The translations under genes were made by a program, and so were the position numbers. Shown here in pieces: positions 8,271 through 19,340 of a stretch of DNA of 64,000 nt. The stretch's first letter is position 1; every line of letters begins with the position of its first letter. Source of the DNA: Litchfieldella anticariensis FP35 = DSM 16096 (GTDB taxonomy: Bacteria; Pseudomonadota; Gammaproteobacteria; Pseudomonadales; Halomonadaceae); assembly GCF_000409775.1 (NCBI RefSeq), contig NZ_KE332388.1:678777-742776 (forward strand), in the 5' to 3' direction. The notes under the pieces are model-generated. The model searched no databases. It was not told the DNA's origin and was given only the letters and a program-made list of their open reading frames with translations.

Positions 8271-9787
8271 GGTGCCTCCTTCGTTGCATCCCCCATCACC
8301 GCTTCGATATAGCGACTGGGATCGAGCAACTGTTCGGCCGATGACTCCGCCAGGGCATAGATCGGTTGCCCATTGAGGCCGATGAACAAAGTACACAGCG
8401 CCAGGCCGACGATAGGCAGGTACATCTGCCATAACTCTCGCTGACCAGGGGAGGCAAGCTCAGGTTTGTCCTCATCAGGCTCGGGCGGCGCCTTCCAGAA
8501 GACTTCCGCCCAGATCTTGACCATCGAATATAGCGTCAACAGCCCCACCAGCAAGGCAATGAGAGTTACCCCGTAGGCCTCGGCTTCGATGCCCGCACGA
8601 ATGACGATGAACTTGGCGAAGAATCCCGACAACGGTGGCATACCCGCCAGTGACAGTGCCGGTATCAGGAACAGCACCGCAAGCCAAGGGTGGCTACGGT
8701 ACAATCCGCCTAGCCGCTTGAGCTCATAACTGCCACACAGTCGATGGACGACGCCACTGATCAGGAACAGATTCGCCTTCACGATAATGTGGTGCAAGAT
8801 GTAAAAAACCCCACCAAGCACCGCCAATGGCGTGTACAGCGCCAATCCCAGAATCATGTAACCGATCTGGCTAACGATGTGGAACGACAGGATCCGGCGG
8901 AATTCGAACTGGGCCGTGGCGCCGAGCACTCCTGAGAGCATGGTCATTCCCGCCCCCCACAGCAGGATCTCATGCGTATAACCGGGGCTCTGGGTAAAGA
9001 TCAGGGTGAATATCCGAAACAGAGCGTAGACGCCAACCTTGGTCAACAGTCCGGCAAATAGCGCCGATACCGCCACAGGGGGCGTGTGATAGGAAGCCGG
9101 CAACCAGAAGAACAGGGGGAAAGCGGCCGCTTTGATACCGAACGCCACCATGAACATCACGGCCAGGACATCGACCATGCCGTTATCTTCGACCTGCCCC
9201 AAGCGCTGGGCAATGTCGGCCATGTTGAGCGTTCCCACCAGGCCATAGAGCAGGCCTACTGCGGTAAGGAAGATAACGGAGGACAACAGGTTGAGGGTCA
9301 CGTATTTGATGGCACCCTCCATCTGTGCCTTCTCGCTGCCCAGAATCAGCAGCGCGAAGGATGCCACTAGCATCACCTCGAACCACACGTAGAGATTGAA
9401 GATATCACCGGTGAGAAAGGCGCCAGCGACACCGGCCAGCAGCAAGTGCATCAATGGAAAGTAACCGAAGGCTTCATGCCCGCGGCTGGTGGTGGCCAGC
9501 GAGTATAGCGCTACGCTAAATCCGATGATGCCGGTCAGAATCACCATGATGGTGGCAAATAGATCAGCGACCAGACTGATGCCGAAGGGGGCTTCCCAAT
9601 TGCCCATTTGCATCACCAGGATGCCGTGCTCATCCACCGATGACAGTAACCACAAACTGGTCACCAGCAGGCTGCCGGTACCAACCACGGCAATGAAACG
9701 CTGAACCGTGTGCAATCGCCAGAACAACAGCGATAACGCCCCCGAGAGCAGCGGAATGAAGATCGGAAGCGCGACTTCGGGACTCAC
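8267..9787 (-). CDS. mrpD: Mrp antiporter subunit D (operon 1)
   Basis: 506 residues with about 14 membrane helices; homologous to the NuoL/M/N ion-channel subunits of complex I. Key charged positions seen in the family are present: Glu in [15 protein letters not shown] and Lys in [15 protein letters not shown], with the helix-break region [13 protein letters not shown]. It starts at GTG 9787, overlapping the mrpC stop. It conducts H+/Na+ as part of the Mrp complex in the inner membrane. Confidence 0.95.
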   Translation of the reverse strand: MSPEVALPIFIPLLSGALSLLFWRLHTVQRFIAVVGTGSLLVTSLWLLSSVDEHGILVMQMGNWEAPFGISLVADLFATIMVILTGIIGFSVALYSLATTSRGHEAFGYFPLMHLLLAGVAGAFLTGDIFNLYVWFEVMLVASFALLILGSEKAQMEGAIKYVTLNLLSSVIFLTAVGLLYGLVGTLNMADIAQRLGQVEDNGMVDVLAVMFMVAFGIKAAAFPLFFWLPASYHTPPVAVSALFAGLLTKVGVYALFRIFTLIFTQSPGYTHEILLWGAGMTMLSGVLGATAQFEFRRILSFHIVSQIGYMILGLALYTPLAVLGGVFYILHHIIVKANLFLISGVVHRLCGSYELKRLGGLYRSHPWLAVLFLIPALSLAGMPPLSGFFAKFIVIRAGIEAEAYGVTLIALLVGLLTLYSMVKIWAEVFWKAPPEPDEDKPELASPGQRELWQMYLPIVGLALCTLFIGLNGQPIYALAESSAEQLLDPSRYIEAVMGDATKEAP

Positions 9788-10131
9788 GTATCGGTATCCT
9801 TCATCCGGTCGAGATCGTCGGCCTTGACGATTTCATAGGCTCGACGAATCAGCACTACGGCAAAGGACAACACCCCGAAGGCAATCACGATGGCGGTCAG
9901 CACCAGCGCTTGCGGCAAGGGGTCGGCGACCTGCCCCGCAGGCGCGGTGAGCCCAGTGGGCACCAACGGCGGCGCACCACGGGTCAAACCGGCGGAGGTG
10001 AAAATAAGAAGGTTGGCCGCATTGGACAACAGCATCAAGCCGATCACCAGTTTGACGATCGAACGGCGCAGCATCATGTAAATAGCTGCTGCATAGAGAA
10101 TGCCGATTGCCACAGCCATCAGCGGTTCCAT
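9784..10131 (-). CDS. mrpC: Mrp antiporter subunit C (operon 1)
   Basis: 115 residues, three helices, homologous to NuoK. The segment [25 protein letters not shown] is the MrpC hallmark, and [17 protein letters not shown] is highly conserved in both MrpC and NuoK. A 33-bp gap separates it from mrpB, the only real gap in the first Mrp operon. Confidence 0.95.
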   Translation of the reverse strand: MEPLMAVAIGILYAAAIYMMLRRSIVKLVIGLMLLSNAANLLIFTSAGLTRGAPPLVPTGLTAPAGQVADPLPQALVLTAIVIAFGVLSFAVVLIRRAYEIVKADDLDRMKDTDT

Positions 10132-10164
10132 GATTTTCCTCCCCTCCCTGTCGACAAGCGTCTG

Positions 10165-10593
10165 TCAGTCATCATCGTGGTCACCCTCCATCAGCGCCAC
10201 CACGGCGGTGAGCACCGACCCCAGCACGATCAGATAGACACCAATATCGAAGAGCAGCGGGGTCGAGAACTTGAAACCAAGAACGGGGATCGTCCACCAC
10301 TGGGCGGTCAGAAAAGGTTGACCGTGCCACAAGGCCGGCAAGGCCGACACCACGCTAAGGAACAACCCCATCCCGATCAGATCCTGAGGGGCAACACGTA
10401 ACATGGTACGCGTCGCCCGAATGCCATAGGCGAACAGATAAAGCGCAAAGCCCCCCGATGCCACCAGGCCCGCGATGAAACCACCGCCCGGTTCATCGTG
10501 ACCGCGCAGCAGTAGAAACACCGAAAACAGCAACTGCAATGGCATCAATAGCCGCGCCGCGACACTGAGAATCAGAGTCCCCGATCTAACCAT
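10165..10593 (-). CDS. mrpB: Mrp antiporter subunit B (operon 1)
   Basis: 142 residues, four helices. The conserved [17 protein letters not shown] motif identifies the MnhB/MrpB domain. ATG 10593 is preferred over an upstream ATG (10638) because AAGGAG sits 8 bases before it and the extra N terminus lacks similarity. Its start overlaps the mrpA stop. In the divergent second operon this subunit is instead fused to MrpA. Confidence 0.93.
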   Translation of the reverse strand: MVRSGTLILSVAARLLMPLQLLFSVFLLLRGHDEPGGGFIAGLVASGGFALYLFAYGIRATRTMLRVAPQDLIGMGLFLSVVSALPALWHGQPFLTAQWWTIPVLGFKFSTPLLFDIGVYLIVLGSVLTAVVALMEGDHDDD

Positions 10594-12916
10594 TTCGCGA
10601 CTCCTTGCGAGAGGGCGGGTGTCGATCATCATGTTCACTGGAATGGAACCTCAACATGGCATAGACACCAATGGCGGCAAGGGCCAACACGAACACTTCT
10701 CCCAGCGTATCCAGGGCACGAATATCAACCAGAATCACGTTGACGATATTGTGGCCATGGCCCTCGGGTTGGCTGTTGGCAATCATGTAATCGGAAATGC
10801 TCGGGAACAGCCTTCCATCAAGGACCGTCAAGATCAAAAGCGTCACGAGAAGCCCAGTGCTACCGGCGACCACCAAGTCGCGAACACGCTCCAGCGACGT
10901 GGACAGGCTGGCGAAACGCGGCAAGCGAAACAGCACCAGCACCAGCAGGATCACCGTGAGGGTCTCGACCAGCAGTTGGGTGATACCCAAATCCGGCGCA
11001 CTGAATGTCACGAAGATCAGCGCTATGCAAAAGCCCATGGTCCCTACCGCGGCCACTGCGGCCAATCGCAAGCGCATGATGCAGGCCGTGATCGCTCCCG
11101 ACACCATCAAGCCCACCACCAGTACCTCGTGGATATGCACGTCGAGGGCAAAATCGAAGGTCAATCCCTGCCGGGCCAATAGGGTGTAGCCTGTCAAGCC
11201 AACCAGCACCAGCAGCGTCATGACCAGATAATTGCGGATATAGCCGTTCTGCAACATGCGCGTCTGCCAGATCGAAACCGTTACGATCAGGTCCATGAAC
11301 TTGAAATACCCAGCTTCCGGACCTCGTGCGAAAAGTGGCTCCAACGGCCGCAGCCAAGCCCGCCAGTGGCCCCAATACCGAAAGATCAGTAGCCCCAACA
11401 CCAGACTCACCAGCGATAGCATCAGCGCTGGGTTGATGCCGTGCCAGAGCGACAGCGAAGCGTGCAGAGGTTCTCCATTCACGCTGCTGGCAGCGGCCGC
11501 TATCAGCCCGGAAGCCAGCTCCGGCGCCACTCCCAGCAACAGCGACAAGCCAGCCAGCAATATGGGACCAACGAGCATTTCGGGTGGACCTTCATGGGGG
11601 GCCCTAGGCGTTTCACGTCGCGTACCGAAGAAAGGGCGCAGCGCGACGATCGCTGCTGCAGCGAGGGTCATGATCGCAGCAGACAGGCTCAAGGCAGACA
11701 GAAAAGGGCTGAAGCGCTCGGCATGCAGCACCGCCTCGAGCATCGACTCCTTGCCAATGAAACCGAACAGCGGGATGACGCCGCCCAGCGACAATGCGGC
11801 AATGCCAGCGCATGTGGCCGTCACCGGCATCGCTCGACGCAACCCTCCCATGGCGGCGATATCCTTGGTGCCGGTTTCATGGTCGAGAATCCCGGCAACG
11901 AGGAACAGTGCCCCCTTGTACAGCGAATGCGCCAGCAGGAAGGTAGCAAAGGCGACCATGGCCTCCTTGGTGCCAATCCCCAGTAACATGGTCAGGGTAC
12001 CCAATGCCATCACCGTAGAATAAGCCAACAGAGACTTGATGCTGGTATGGCGCAGCGCCAGAAATGCTCCCGTCACCATGGTCACGGCGCCGAATAGCGA
12101 CAGTAGCGTCATCCAGGCTTCAGTGCCCCCCAATCCCGGCTGCAAACGTGCCAGCAGGTAGATGCCGGCCTTGACCATGGTGGCCGAATGCAGATAAGCG
12201 GAAACCGGTGTCGGCGCCGCCATGGCGTTGGGTAACCAAAAATGAAAAGGAAATTGGGCCGATTTGGTGAACGCACCGCCCAGCACACATAACAATATGG
12301 GCAGATAGAAGCCATGCTCGCGTATCACATCGCCCTGCGAGGTCAGGCCCTGTAGCGACCAACTGTCGCCAATGAGTGCCATCATGATCAGCCCTGCCAA
12401 CAACGACAATCCACCGCCAGCGGTGATCAACAAACTCTGCAAGGCCGACTTGCGGGCCTCCGGGTCGGTATGATTGAAGCCGATCAACAAGTAGGACGTA
12501 ATACTGGTAAGCTCCCAGAACACGAACAGAGTCACCACGTTGTCGGCCAGTACCAGGCCGAGCATCGACATCATGAAGGCGACCAGCACCACATGGAAAC
12601 GCGCCAGATCCGGATGCCCCTTGAGGTAACCACGGGTATAGATCAGCACGAAGACACCTATCACGCTGATCATCAAGGCAAACAGCAGTGACAAGCCATC
12701 GAGCAGAAAGGTAAGACTGATATCCAGCCCCGGCACCCACGGGTACTCGAATACCAGTACTTCGCCGGCGGTCACCGCCGGCAACTGGAAAAACAGCCAC
12801 AAGGACAAGGAGGCAGGCAATAAGGCCATGACCAGGCCGGCACGTTCGCCGAACCAGCGATGCAACAACGGCGCGAAGGCCGCCAATACGAAGCCTCCCA
12901 ATACGGCCAGTTGCAT
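10586..12916 (-). CDS. mrpA: Mrp antiporter subunit A (operon 1)
   Basis: 776 residues, the length of a stand-alone MrpA, with roughly 20 membrane helices. The N-terminal two thirds resemble NuoL: FWELTS carries the conserved Glu near residue 135, [13 protein letters not shown] the conserved Lys, and [17 protein letters not shown] follows. The C-terminal third is MrpA-specific ([13 protein letters not shown] and [17 protein letters not shown]). It begins the first operon, has CAGGAG 10-15 bases upstream, and is transcribed away from the second Mrp operon. Confidence 0.96.
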   Translation of the reverse strand: MQLAVLGGFVLAAFAPLLHRWFGERAGLVMALLPASLSLWLFFQLPAVTAGEVLVFEYPWVPGLDISLTFLLDGLSLLFALMISVIGVFVLIYTRGYLKGHPDLARFHVVLVAFMMSMLGLVLADNVVTLFVFWELTSITSYLLIGFNHTDPEARKSALQSLLITAGGGLSLLAGLIMMALIGDSWSLQGLTSQGDVIREHGFYLPILLCVLGGAFTKSAQFPFHFWLPNAMAAPTPVSAYLHSATMVKAGIYLLARLQPGLGGTEAWMTLLSLFGAVTMVTGAFLALRHTSIKSLLAYSTVMALGTLTMLLGIGTKEAMVAFATFLLAHSLYKGALFLVAGILDHETGTKDIAAMGGLRRAMPVTATCAGIAALSLGGVIPLFGFIGKESMLEAVLHAERFSPFLSALSLSAAIMTLAAAAIVALRPFFGTRRETPRAPHEGPPEMLVGPILLAGLSLLLGVAPELASGLIAAAASSVNGEPLHASLSLWHGINPALMLSLVSLVLGLLIFRYWGHWRAWLRPLEPLFARGPEAGYFKFMDLIVTVSIWQTRMLQNGYIRNYLVMTLLVLVGLTGYTLLARQGLTFDFALDVHIHEVLVVGLMVSGAITACIMRLRLAAVAAVGTMGFCIALIFVTFSAPDLGITQLLVETLTVILLVLVLFRLPRFASLSTSLERVRDLVVAGSTGLLVTLLILTVLDGRLFPSISDYMIANSQPEGHGHNIVNVILVDIRALDTLGEVFVLALAAIGVYAMLRFHSSEHDDRHPPSRKESRNG

Positions 12917-13240
12917 GACCCTTGATCTCCTGTCGCCGTGACCCGACCCAACACGTCAACGCCCGTTCCAGGTTGTCGGAAGAGGTATTGGGACATCGTT
13001 CGCAGCGGCGCTGCGCTCCCCTGCAGAGTTGGTTAGACTCTATCGATTCACGTCGCCGATAAGCAACAATTGGATCGGAAAGCCTGCGAGCCCGTCCCCT
13101 TTACGATAGAGTATGGCGGCGTCGATGGCCCCAAATGGAGCGATGCCAGGGTTGCTCAAGGCCTGAACGGCCCCTTGCTCTGGCGCGTGATAACGGGTAT
13201 CACCCCCTATTTTCATGGACCCTCGCAGGACGATCGATCG
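12917..13240. promoter_or_regulatory. Divergent control region between the two Mrp operons
   Basis: 324 bp without a convincing gene; it must hold the start signals of both operons. On the minus strand TTGCTT and TAGAGT are 18 bp apart (about 13030-13065), a plausible sigma70 promoter for the first operon. The plus-strand frame is open back to about 13070, so a longer second MrpA cannot be fully excluded, but that stretch has no membrane or family features. Confidence 0.45.
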
Positions 13241-16150
13241 ATGACATTGCTATGGATTCCCTTGCTGACCCTGCTAGGCGTGCTGATCCCCGCGTTCACC
13301 ACAAGACGCGGACGTGGCTTCTGCACGTTAGCCACAGCAACGCTACCCGCCATGGCCCTGCTCCTCACTCTGAGCCAGGTGCCCGCACTGCTCGACGGAG
13401 AGCTCCCCCGCATTGCCCTTCCCTGGCTCCCCAGCCTGGGGCTCGACCTGGCCTTTCGTCTTGACGGACTGTCACTGCTGTTCGCCATATTGATTCTCGG
13501 TATCGGCTTGCTGATCATTTTTTATGCTCATTTCTATCTTGCAGCAAAGGAACCCTACGGCCGTTTCTATACCTACTTGATACTGTTCATGCTGTCGATG
13601 CTCGGCATCGTGATGGCCGATAACCTGCTGTTGCTGTGGCTATTCTGGGAACTGACCAGCTTGTCGTCCTTTCTGCTGATTGGCTACTGGTCCCACTGGA
13701 CGGACGCCCGCAAGGGTGCCCGTATGGCCATGACGGTGACAGGGGCCGGCGGGCTAGCGCTATTGGCAGGCTTTCTACTGCTAGGCGATATGGTCGGCAG
13801 TTTCGATCTGGGCGTGGTGCTATCTAGCGCCGATGTCATCCTCGCTGACCCACGCTACCCCATCATGCTGGTGCTGGTGCTGCTCGGTGCCTTCACCAAG
13901 TCAGCGCAGTTCCCATTCCAGTTCTGGCTGCCTCATGCCATGGCAGCACCAACACCGGTTTCCGCTTACCTTCACTCGGCCACCATGGTCAAGGCCGGCA
14001 TTTTCCTGATGGCACGCCTGCATCCAGCACTCGGCGACAGTGAACTATGGGGATGGCTAGTGACCCTGACCGGGATGGCCACCTTTCTGTATGGCGCCTG
14101 GTTCGCCCTGCTCAAGACCGACCTCAAAGCTATCCTGGCCTTCTCCACCGTCAGCCACCTTGGGCTGATCACGGCACTGTTGGGTATCGGCAGTCCCATG
14201 GCGATCCTTGCCGCGCTGTTTCATATTCTCAATCACGCCACCTTCAAAGGGGCGTTGTTCATGAGTGCCGGAATCATCGACCATGAAACCGGCGCCCGTG
14301 AACTCGGCAAGCTAGGCGGATTACGCCGGGCCATGCCGATTACCGCCTTGCTGACCAGTATCACGGCGGCATCCATGGCTGGGGTACCGTTGCTCAACGG
14401 TTTCCTGTCCAAGGAGATGTTCTTCACCGAGACCCTGAATACCGCGCTGCTGGGCGGCCTGGGCTGGCTGTTGCCCGTTTTGGCAACTCTCGGGGGTATC
14501 CTGTCGGTGGCCTACTCCCTGCGCCTGGTGCATAGCGTCTTCTTCAAGCCCGCCAAGGAGGCTCCGCCCAAATCTCCCCATGAGCCACCACGCCTGATGC
14601 GCGCGCCAGTAGAGTTCCTGGCCACCTTGTGCGTCGTTGTGGGACTATTCCCCGCCGTCCTAGCTACCGGGATACTCGATCTGGCCACTCGTGCCGTGTT
14701 GCACGAACCACTCGACTTCCATCTGGCCATCTGGCATGGCCTCAATCTACCGCTGGCAATGAGCCTCGCCGCGTTGGTCATCGGTGTTGCTACCTACGGA
14801 CTGCACCAGCATGTAAGACGCTTCGCTCGTCAGTTCACCTCAGTGGATTCCCGACGGGTGTTCGAGGGCTGTATCCAGCGCCTGGTGGCCAGCACCCAGA
14901 CACTGACCCGGCAGTTGGAGAATGGCTCGCTGCAACGCTATATGAGCCTGCTACTGTCGGCGGCGCTGCTATTGGCCGCGCTGGGGGTGGTACAACTCCC
15001 CGAACTCGCCGGCAGCAAGGCCACCCAATCGCTTGACAGCATGCTGCTGTTTGGAGCTGCGCTGATGATCTTTGGTGCCATAGGTACCGTTGTCACGCAC
15101 CGTTACCGCCTGATCTCGCTGTTGATGCTATCGGTGGTAGGACTGGTGGTATCGCTGACCTTCGCCCGTTTCTCCGCCCCTGATCTGGCGCTGACACAGT
15201 TATCGGTGGAAGTGGTGACCATGATCCTGCTGATGCTGGCGCTGTTCTTCCTGCCACAGAAGACGCCTCAGGAATCCTCGGCAGGCCGCACTATCCGCGA
15301 TCTGGCTCTAGCCGGTACGCTGGGTATGGTGGTGGCGAGTCTCAATTACGCGGTATTGACTCGCGAAATCGATAGCATCGCCGGCTTCTTCATCGCCAAC
15401 AGTGTCCCTGGTGGGGGCGGCCACAATGTAGTCAACGTGATTCTGGTCGACTTCCGTGGCTTCGATACCTTGGGTGAGATCACTGTGTTGGCACTAGCCG
15501 GCCTGGCGATTTTCAAGCTGTTGAATCGTCTGCGCCTGTTCATGCCTCATAGTGACGGTGAAGGTCGGCTATGGTCGCCGGACCGCTATCCGATGATCCT
15601 CACCATCGTGTCCCAGGCGCTGCTGCCCTTGGCGCTACTGGTCGCCGCCTTCATCTTCTTGCGCGGCCACAACCTGCCGGGTGGAGGCTTCATCGCTGGA
15701 TTGATTACGGCAGTGGCATTGATTCTGGTATATATGGCACGCGGTGTGGACTGGACCCAAGCACGGCTCGATTTCCCGTATCAGCCAGTGGCCATTGGCG
15801 GGGTGGCCATCGCCACCCTGACGGGTCTAGGGAGTTGGCTGTTCGGCCGCCCCTTCCTGACCTCGGCCTTCGGGCACTTTCATATCCCGCTGATCGGCGA
15901 TATCGAACTGGCCACCGCCATGCTATTCGACTTGGGCGTCTATCTGGCGGTAGTGGGAGCAACCCTGATGATCCTGGCTAACCTGGGCAAGCTGACCACA
16001 CCACATCGCCCAACCAAGGAGACACCCGGCATCTCCCGCAAGGAAACACTGCTACCTCCCGGCACGGAAGCGTCACCCCCTGTTGACAAGGATGCACCGG
16101 CAATCACCGATGACAAGGCACCCCAGCGTCCTAGCAAGGAGAAAGTCTGA
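13241..16150 (+). CDS. mrpA: Fused Mrp antiporter subunit AB (operon 2)
   Basis: 969 residues from ATG 13241 (AGGA 10 bases upstream). The first ~770 residues are Mrp[16 protein letters not shown] with the conserved Glu, [13 protein letters not shown] with the Lys, and [17 protein letters not shown]. From about residue 780 a complete MrpB domain follows ([29 protein letters not shown]), and the last ~45 residues are a Pro/Lys-rich soluble tail. This fused AB layout is typical of Pha-type (group 2) Mrp systems, unlike the separate A and B genes next door. The stop overlaps mrpC by 1 bp. Confidence 0.95.
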   Translation: MTLLWIPLLTLLGVLIPAFTTRRGRGFCTLATATLPAMALLLTLSQVPALLDGELPRIALPWLPSLGLDLAFRLDGLSLLFAILILGIGLLIIFYAHFYLAAKEPYGRFYTYLILFMLSMLGIVMADNLLLLWLFWELTSLSSFLLIGYWSHWTDARKGARMAMTVTGAGGLALLAGFLLLGDMVGSFDLGVVLSSADVILADPRYPIMLVLVLLGAFTKSAQFPFQFWLPHAMAAPTPVSAYLHSATMVKAGIFLMARLHPALGDSELWGWLVTLTGMATFLYGAWFALLKTDLKAILAFSTVSHLGLITALLGIGSPMAILAALFHILNHATFKGALFMSAGIIDHETGARELGKLGGLRRAMPITALLTSITAASMAGVPLLNGFLSKEMFFTETLNTALLGGLGWLLPVLATLGGILSVAYSLRLVHSVFFKPAKEAPPKSPHEPPRLMRAPVEFLATLCVVVGLFPAVLATGILDLATRAVLHEPLDFHLAIWHGLNLPLAMSLAALVIGVATYGLHQHVRRFARQFTSVDSRRVFEGCIQRLVASTQTLTRQLENGSLQRYMSLLLSAALLLAALGVVQLPELAGSKATQSLDSMLLFGAALMIFGAIGTVVTHRYRLISLLMLSVVGLVVSLTFARFSAPDLALTQLSVEVVTMILLMLALFFLPQKTPQESSAGRTIRDLALAGTLGMVVASLNYAVLTREIDSIAGFFIANSVPGGGGHNVVNVILVDFRGFDTLGEITVLALAGLAIFKLLNRLRLFMPHSDGEGRLWSPDRYPMILTIVSQALLPLALLVAAFIFLRGHNLPGGGFIAGLITAVALILVYMARGVDWTQARLDFPYQPVAIGGVAIATLTGLGSWLFGRPFLTSAFGHFHIPLIGDIELATAMLFDLGVYLAVVGATLMILANLGKLTTPHRPTKETPGISRKETLLPPGTEASPPVDKDAPAITDDKAPQRPSKEKV

Positions 16151-16497
16151 TGGAAAGCCTTTATGCCATTACCACCGGTATCCTGACTGCCTGCGGCCTG
16201 TTTCTGACCCTGCGAGGACGCACCTTTCCGGTGGTCGTCGGCCTGACGCTGCTGTCTTATGCGGTCAACCTCTTCCTGTTTTCCATGGGCGGACTGACCA
16301 CTGACGGAGCGGTCATCATCGACGGCCCCAACGAATATGCCGACCCTCTGCCCCAAGCCTTGGTGCTTACTGCCATCGTTATCGGCTTCGCCATGACGGC
16401 TTTTGCGGTCATCCTGGCGATGCGTGCGCGCGGCGACCTGGGCAACGACCATGTCGACGGAGGAAAGCTCGAAGAGTCTCGGGAGGACCGTCGATGA
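16150..16497 (+). CDS. mrpC: Mrp antiporter subunit C (operon 2)
   Basis: 115 residues with three helices, NuoK-like. It shares the [20 protein letters not shown] segment with the first-operon MrpC but is otherwise clearly divergent (FPVVVGLTLLSYAVNLFLF), so it is not a recent duplicate. It overlaps the fused AB gene by 1 bp and mrpD by 4 bp. Confidence 0.95.
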   Translation: MESLYAITTGILTACGLFLTLRGRTFPVVVGLTLLSYAVNLFLFSMGGLTTDGAVIIDGPNEYADPLPQALVLTAIVIGFAMTAFAVILAMRARGDLGNDHVDGGKLEESREDRR

Positions 16498-18011
16498 TGC
16501 AGCACCTGATCATTTTGCCCATCGTGCTACCACTGGTGGTCGGTATCATTCTGTTGCGCAGCCGACACGGCGCCACCCACCACAAGCGTGTGATTGGCGT
16601 TGGCGCCACCACAGCACTGCTGGCAGTCGCCATCGCCTTGGTGATCAAGGCATCGAGCGGCGAAGTGAGCTATTACGCCTTAGGCGACTGGCAGCCTCCT
16701 TTCGGCATTGTCATGGTGCTCGACCGCCTTTCGGCACTGATGATATTGCTTACCGCGATACTGGCACTGGGGTGCGTGGTGTTCGCCTGCGCTGGTGACG
16801 ATGAGCAAGGCAGCAACTTCCACGGCCTCTTCCAGTTGCAACTGATGGGCATCAACGGTGCCTTTCTCACTGGCGACCTGTTCAACCTGTTCGTGTTCTT
16901 CGAGGTACTACTGCTGGCTTCCTACGCCCTGCTGATGCACGGCGGCGGCAAGGCACGTATTCAGGCCGGCCTGCATTACGTGGTGCTCAACCTGGCCGGC
17001 TCGGCACTATTTCTGATTGCCGTCGGTGTGCTTTACGGTGCCACCGGCACCCTCAACATGACCGATATGGCCGTACGCCTTACCGCACTCGATCCCGAAC
17101 GCATCGGCCTGGTCAGTGCTGGCGCCTTGTTGCTGCTGGTGGTGTTCGGTCTCAAGGCCGCCATCCTACCACTCTATTTCTGGCTGCCACGCGCCTATGC
17201 CGCAGCACCGGCACCGGTGGCGGCGCTATTTGCCATCATGACCAAGGTGGGAATCTATGCCATTCTGCGGGTCTATCACCTGGTGTTCGGTGACCATGCC
17301 GGGGCACTGGCAGCCTTGGAGCAGCCTTGGGTATGGTGGATGTCACTAGCGACGCTGGTAGTCGCCGCCATCGGCGTATTGGCGGCACGCGATCTGCGCT
17401 TGCTGGTCGCTTATCTGGTGCTGGTGTCAGTGGGTACCCTGCTGGCAGGTATCGGCATGCGTTCACCACAAGCCACCAGCGCGCTGCTTTTCTATCTCGT
17501 CCATACCACTCTGGTGACCGGTGGCTTGTTCTTGCTCGCCGACTTGATCGGCTTGCAACGCGGCAAGGCCAACACACGCCTGGTCAAGGGACGCCCTCTG
17601 CAAAACGGAGGGCTGTTAGCGGCGCTGTTCTTCATTGGCGCCATCGCGGTGGCCGGGCTGCCACCGCTATCCGGCGCACTGGGCAAGGCATTGCTACTCA
17701 AATCTGCATCACCCGACCAACAGATTTGGCTATGGCCCATTTTGCTGGGGGTAGGCTTGTGTTCATTGGTTGCCCTATCGCGTGCCGGCTCGACACTATT
17801 CTGGCGTAGCCACGAAGGCGACCCCAACCGTGTTTCTTTGGCACGACGTCAACTATTCGGCGTGTCGTGGTTGCTGGGCGCCTCACCGTTGCTGATGATA
17901 CTCGCCGGTCCGGTGAGTAGTTACACCCAAGCCACGGCCGAGCAATTGTCCAGCCCCGCCCCGCATATCCAGGCGCTGCTGCCTGAAACCGCTGCTGGAG
18001 GTGACTCATGA
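16494..18011 (+). CDS. mrpD: Mrp antiporter subunit D (operon 2)
   Basis: 505 residues, about 14 helices, NuoN/M-like ion-channel subunit. It contains FVFFEVLLLASYALL with the conserved Glu, FGLKAAILPLYFWLP with the conserved Lys, and AGLPPLSGALGKALLL. It begins ATGATG overlapping the mrpC stop and overlaps mrpE by 4 bp. Distinct in sequence from the first-operon MrpD, as expected for a second Mrp group. Confidence 0.95.
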   Translation: MMQHLIILPIVLPLVVGIILLRSRHGATHHKRVIGVGATTALLAVAIALVIKASSGEVSYYALGDWQPPFGIVMVLDRLSALMILLTAILALGCVVFACAGDDEQGSNFHGLFQLQLMGINGAFLTGDLFNLFVFFEVLLLASYALLMHGGGKARIQAGLHYVVLNLAGSALFLIAVGVLYGATGTLNMTDMAVRLTALDPERIGLVSAGALLLLVVFGLKAAILPLYFWLPRAYAAAPAPVAALFAIMTKVGIYAILRVYHLVFGDHAGALAALEQPWVWWMSLATLVVAAIGVLAARDLRLLVAYLVLVSVGTLLAGIGMRSPQATSALLFYLVHTTLVTGGLFLLADLIGLQRGKANTRLVKGRPLQNGGLLAALFFIGAIAVAGLPPLSGALGKALLLKSASPDQQIWLWPILLGVGLCSLVALSRAGSTLFWRSHEGDPNRVSLARRQLFGVSWLLGASPLLMILAGPVSSYTQATAEQLSSPAPHIQALLPETAAGGDS

Positions 18012-18505
18012 TCACACCGCGCGCTTGGCTACCCACCCCCCTGTTGTCGCTCTTGCTATTGATCGTATGGCTGCTGCTGGTACGAAGCATGGCCTTCGGT
18101 CATGTCCTGCTCGGGGCCGTCCTGGGTATCGCCATCCCATTGGTGACCCGACGCTTCTGGGATGACCAGCCAATGGTCAGGAAACCCTGGCTGCTGCTGC
18201 GCTTCGTGCTGCGAGTATTAATCGACATCATCATCGCCAACCTCCAGGTTTCTTGGATCATCATCAATCCCTGGCGGCGCACCCGCCCGGCCTTCATCGA
18301 GTATCCACTGACGCTGGAACACAGTTTCCCCATCACCCTGTTGGCCAATACCATCAGCCTGACGCCCGGCACGGTGTCGGCCAACCTACGTATGGATGGG
18401 CGTACCCTGCTGATACACGTCCTGGATATGGACGATGAGAATGCCTTGATCGAGGAAATTCGCGAGCGCTACGAGCAGCCCCTCAAGGAGATCTACGAAT
18501 GTTAG
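18008..18505 (+). CDS. mrpE: Mrp antiporter subunit E (operon 2)
   Basis: 165 residues, two N-terminal helices, then the conserved LLANTISLTPGTVSANLRMD region that also occurs in the first-operon MrpE. The family's C-terminal acidic stretch (DMDDENALIEEIRERYEQP) is present. Overlaps mrpD by 4 bp and mrpF by 7 bp. Confidence 0.95.
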   Translation: MITPRAWLPTPLLSLLLLIVWLLLVRSMAFGHVLLGAVLGIAIPLVTRRFWDDQPMVRKPWLLLRFVLRVLIDIIIANLQVSWIIINPWRRTRPAFIEYPLTLEHSFPITLLANTISLTPGTVSANLRMDGRTLLIHVLDMDDENALIEEIRERYEQPLKEIYEC

Positions 18506-18768
18506 ATATGGCGCTGTGGATCAGCCTGGCGCTGATCCTGATGGCTCTGACCCTGAACGTCTATCGCCTCACCGTGGGCCCGGACATGCCCGATCGCCTG
18601 CTGGCGCTGGACACCATGTACGTCAATTCCATCGCTCTGATTGTATTGCTGGGACTATGGCTCAATACCAAGGTCTATTTCGAGGCAGCACTGCTGATTG
18701 CCATGCTGGGTTTCATCAGCACTGTGGCGGTGTGCAAATATCTGCTGCGCGGCGACATCATCGAATAA
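18499..18768 (+). CDS. mrpF: Mrp antiporter subunit F (operon 2)
   Basis: 89 residues, three helices, with the MrpF loop TVGPDMPDRLLALDTMYVN. Same length as the first-operon MrpF but different in sequence. Overlaps the end of mrpE by 7 bp; a 20-bp gap with AAGGAA precedes mrpG. Confidence 0.95.
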   Translation: MLDMALWISLALILMALTLNVYRLTVGPDMPDRLLALDTMYVNSIALIVLLGLWLNTKVYFEAALLIAMLGFISTVAVCKYLLRGDIIE

Positions 18769-18788
18769 GCCGAGGCAAGGAATACGAT

Positions 18789-19181
18789 ATGACCCATTAC
18801 GTGATTCTGGAAGGCGTGATCGCCTTTTTCCTGATTGCCGGCGGCGCCTTTACCTTCATCGGCTCGCTGGGCATGGCACACCTGCGCGATTTCTACATGC
18901 GCCTGCATGGGCCTACCAAGGCCACCACCCTGGGGATTGGCTGCATGCTGATCGCCTCGATGCTGTACTTCTGGGTCACCGAAGGCAAACCCGATATCCA
19001 GGAGATGTTGATCACGCTGTTCCTGTTCATCACCGCACCAGTCTCGGCGCACCTGCTGGCCAAGACCGGGCTGCATATGCAGCTCATGCATGTCGACAAG
19101 ACGCGTGGCAAGCCGCTGGAGTTATACGAGGAAGAAGTCGGCGAGAAGCCCGTGCCACACCCCGACAAGGGCCACGGCTGA
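18789..19181 (+). CDS. mrpG: Mrp antiporter subunit G (operon 2)
   Basis: 130 residues. ATG 18789 is chosen because AAGGAA lies upstream and the protein then starts with the first membrane helix; the longer open frame has no matching N terminus. The MrpG signature (GMAHLRDFYMRLHGPTKATT) and FLFITAPVSAHLLAK are present. Last gene of the second Mrp operon; directly followed by a heptanucleotide repeat array. Confidence 0.95.
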   Translation: MTHYVILEGVIAFFLIAGGAFTFIGSLGMAHLRDFYMRLHGPTKATTLGIGCMLIASMLYFWVTEGKPDIQEMLITLFLFITAPVSAHLLAKTGLHMQLMHVDKTRGKPLELYEEEVGEKPVPHPDKGHG

Positions 19182-19224
19182 GGGAAGTGGGAAGTGGGAA
19201 GTGGGAAGTGGGAAGTGGGAAGTG
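19182..19224. repeat. Tandem array of heptamer GGGAAGT (about 6 copies)
   Basis: Six perfect head-to-tail copies of GGGAAGT start right after the mrpG stop codon. The array sits between convergent genes (mrpG and hemH). A close relative (GGGAAGA on the minus strand) occurs at 58286-58348, also between convergent genes. Confidence 0.95.
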
Positions 19225-19257
19225 TAACCTGTTTGGAACTGTTCAAAGGCAAACCGT

Positions 19258-19312
<55 letters not shown>

Positions 19313-19340
19313 AGCCATTGGACCATTCACGCTGTACCCC

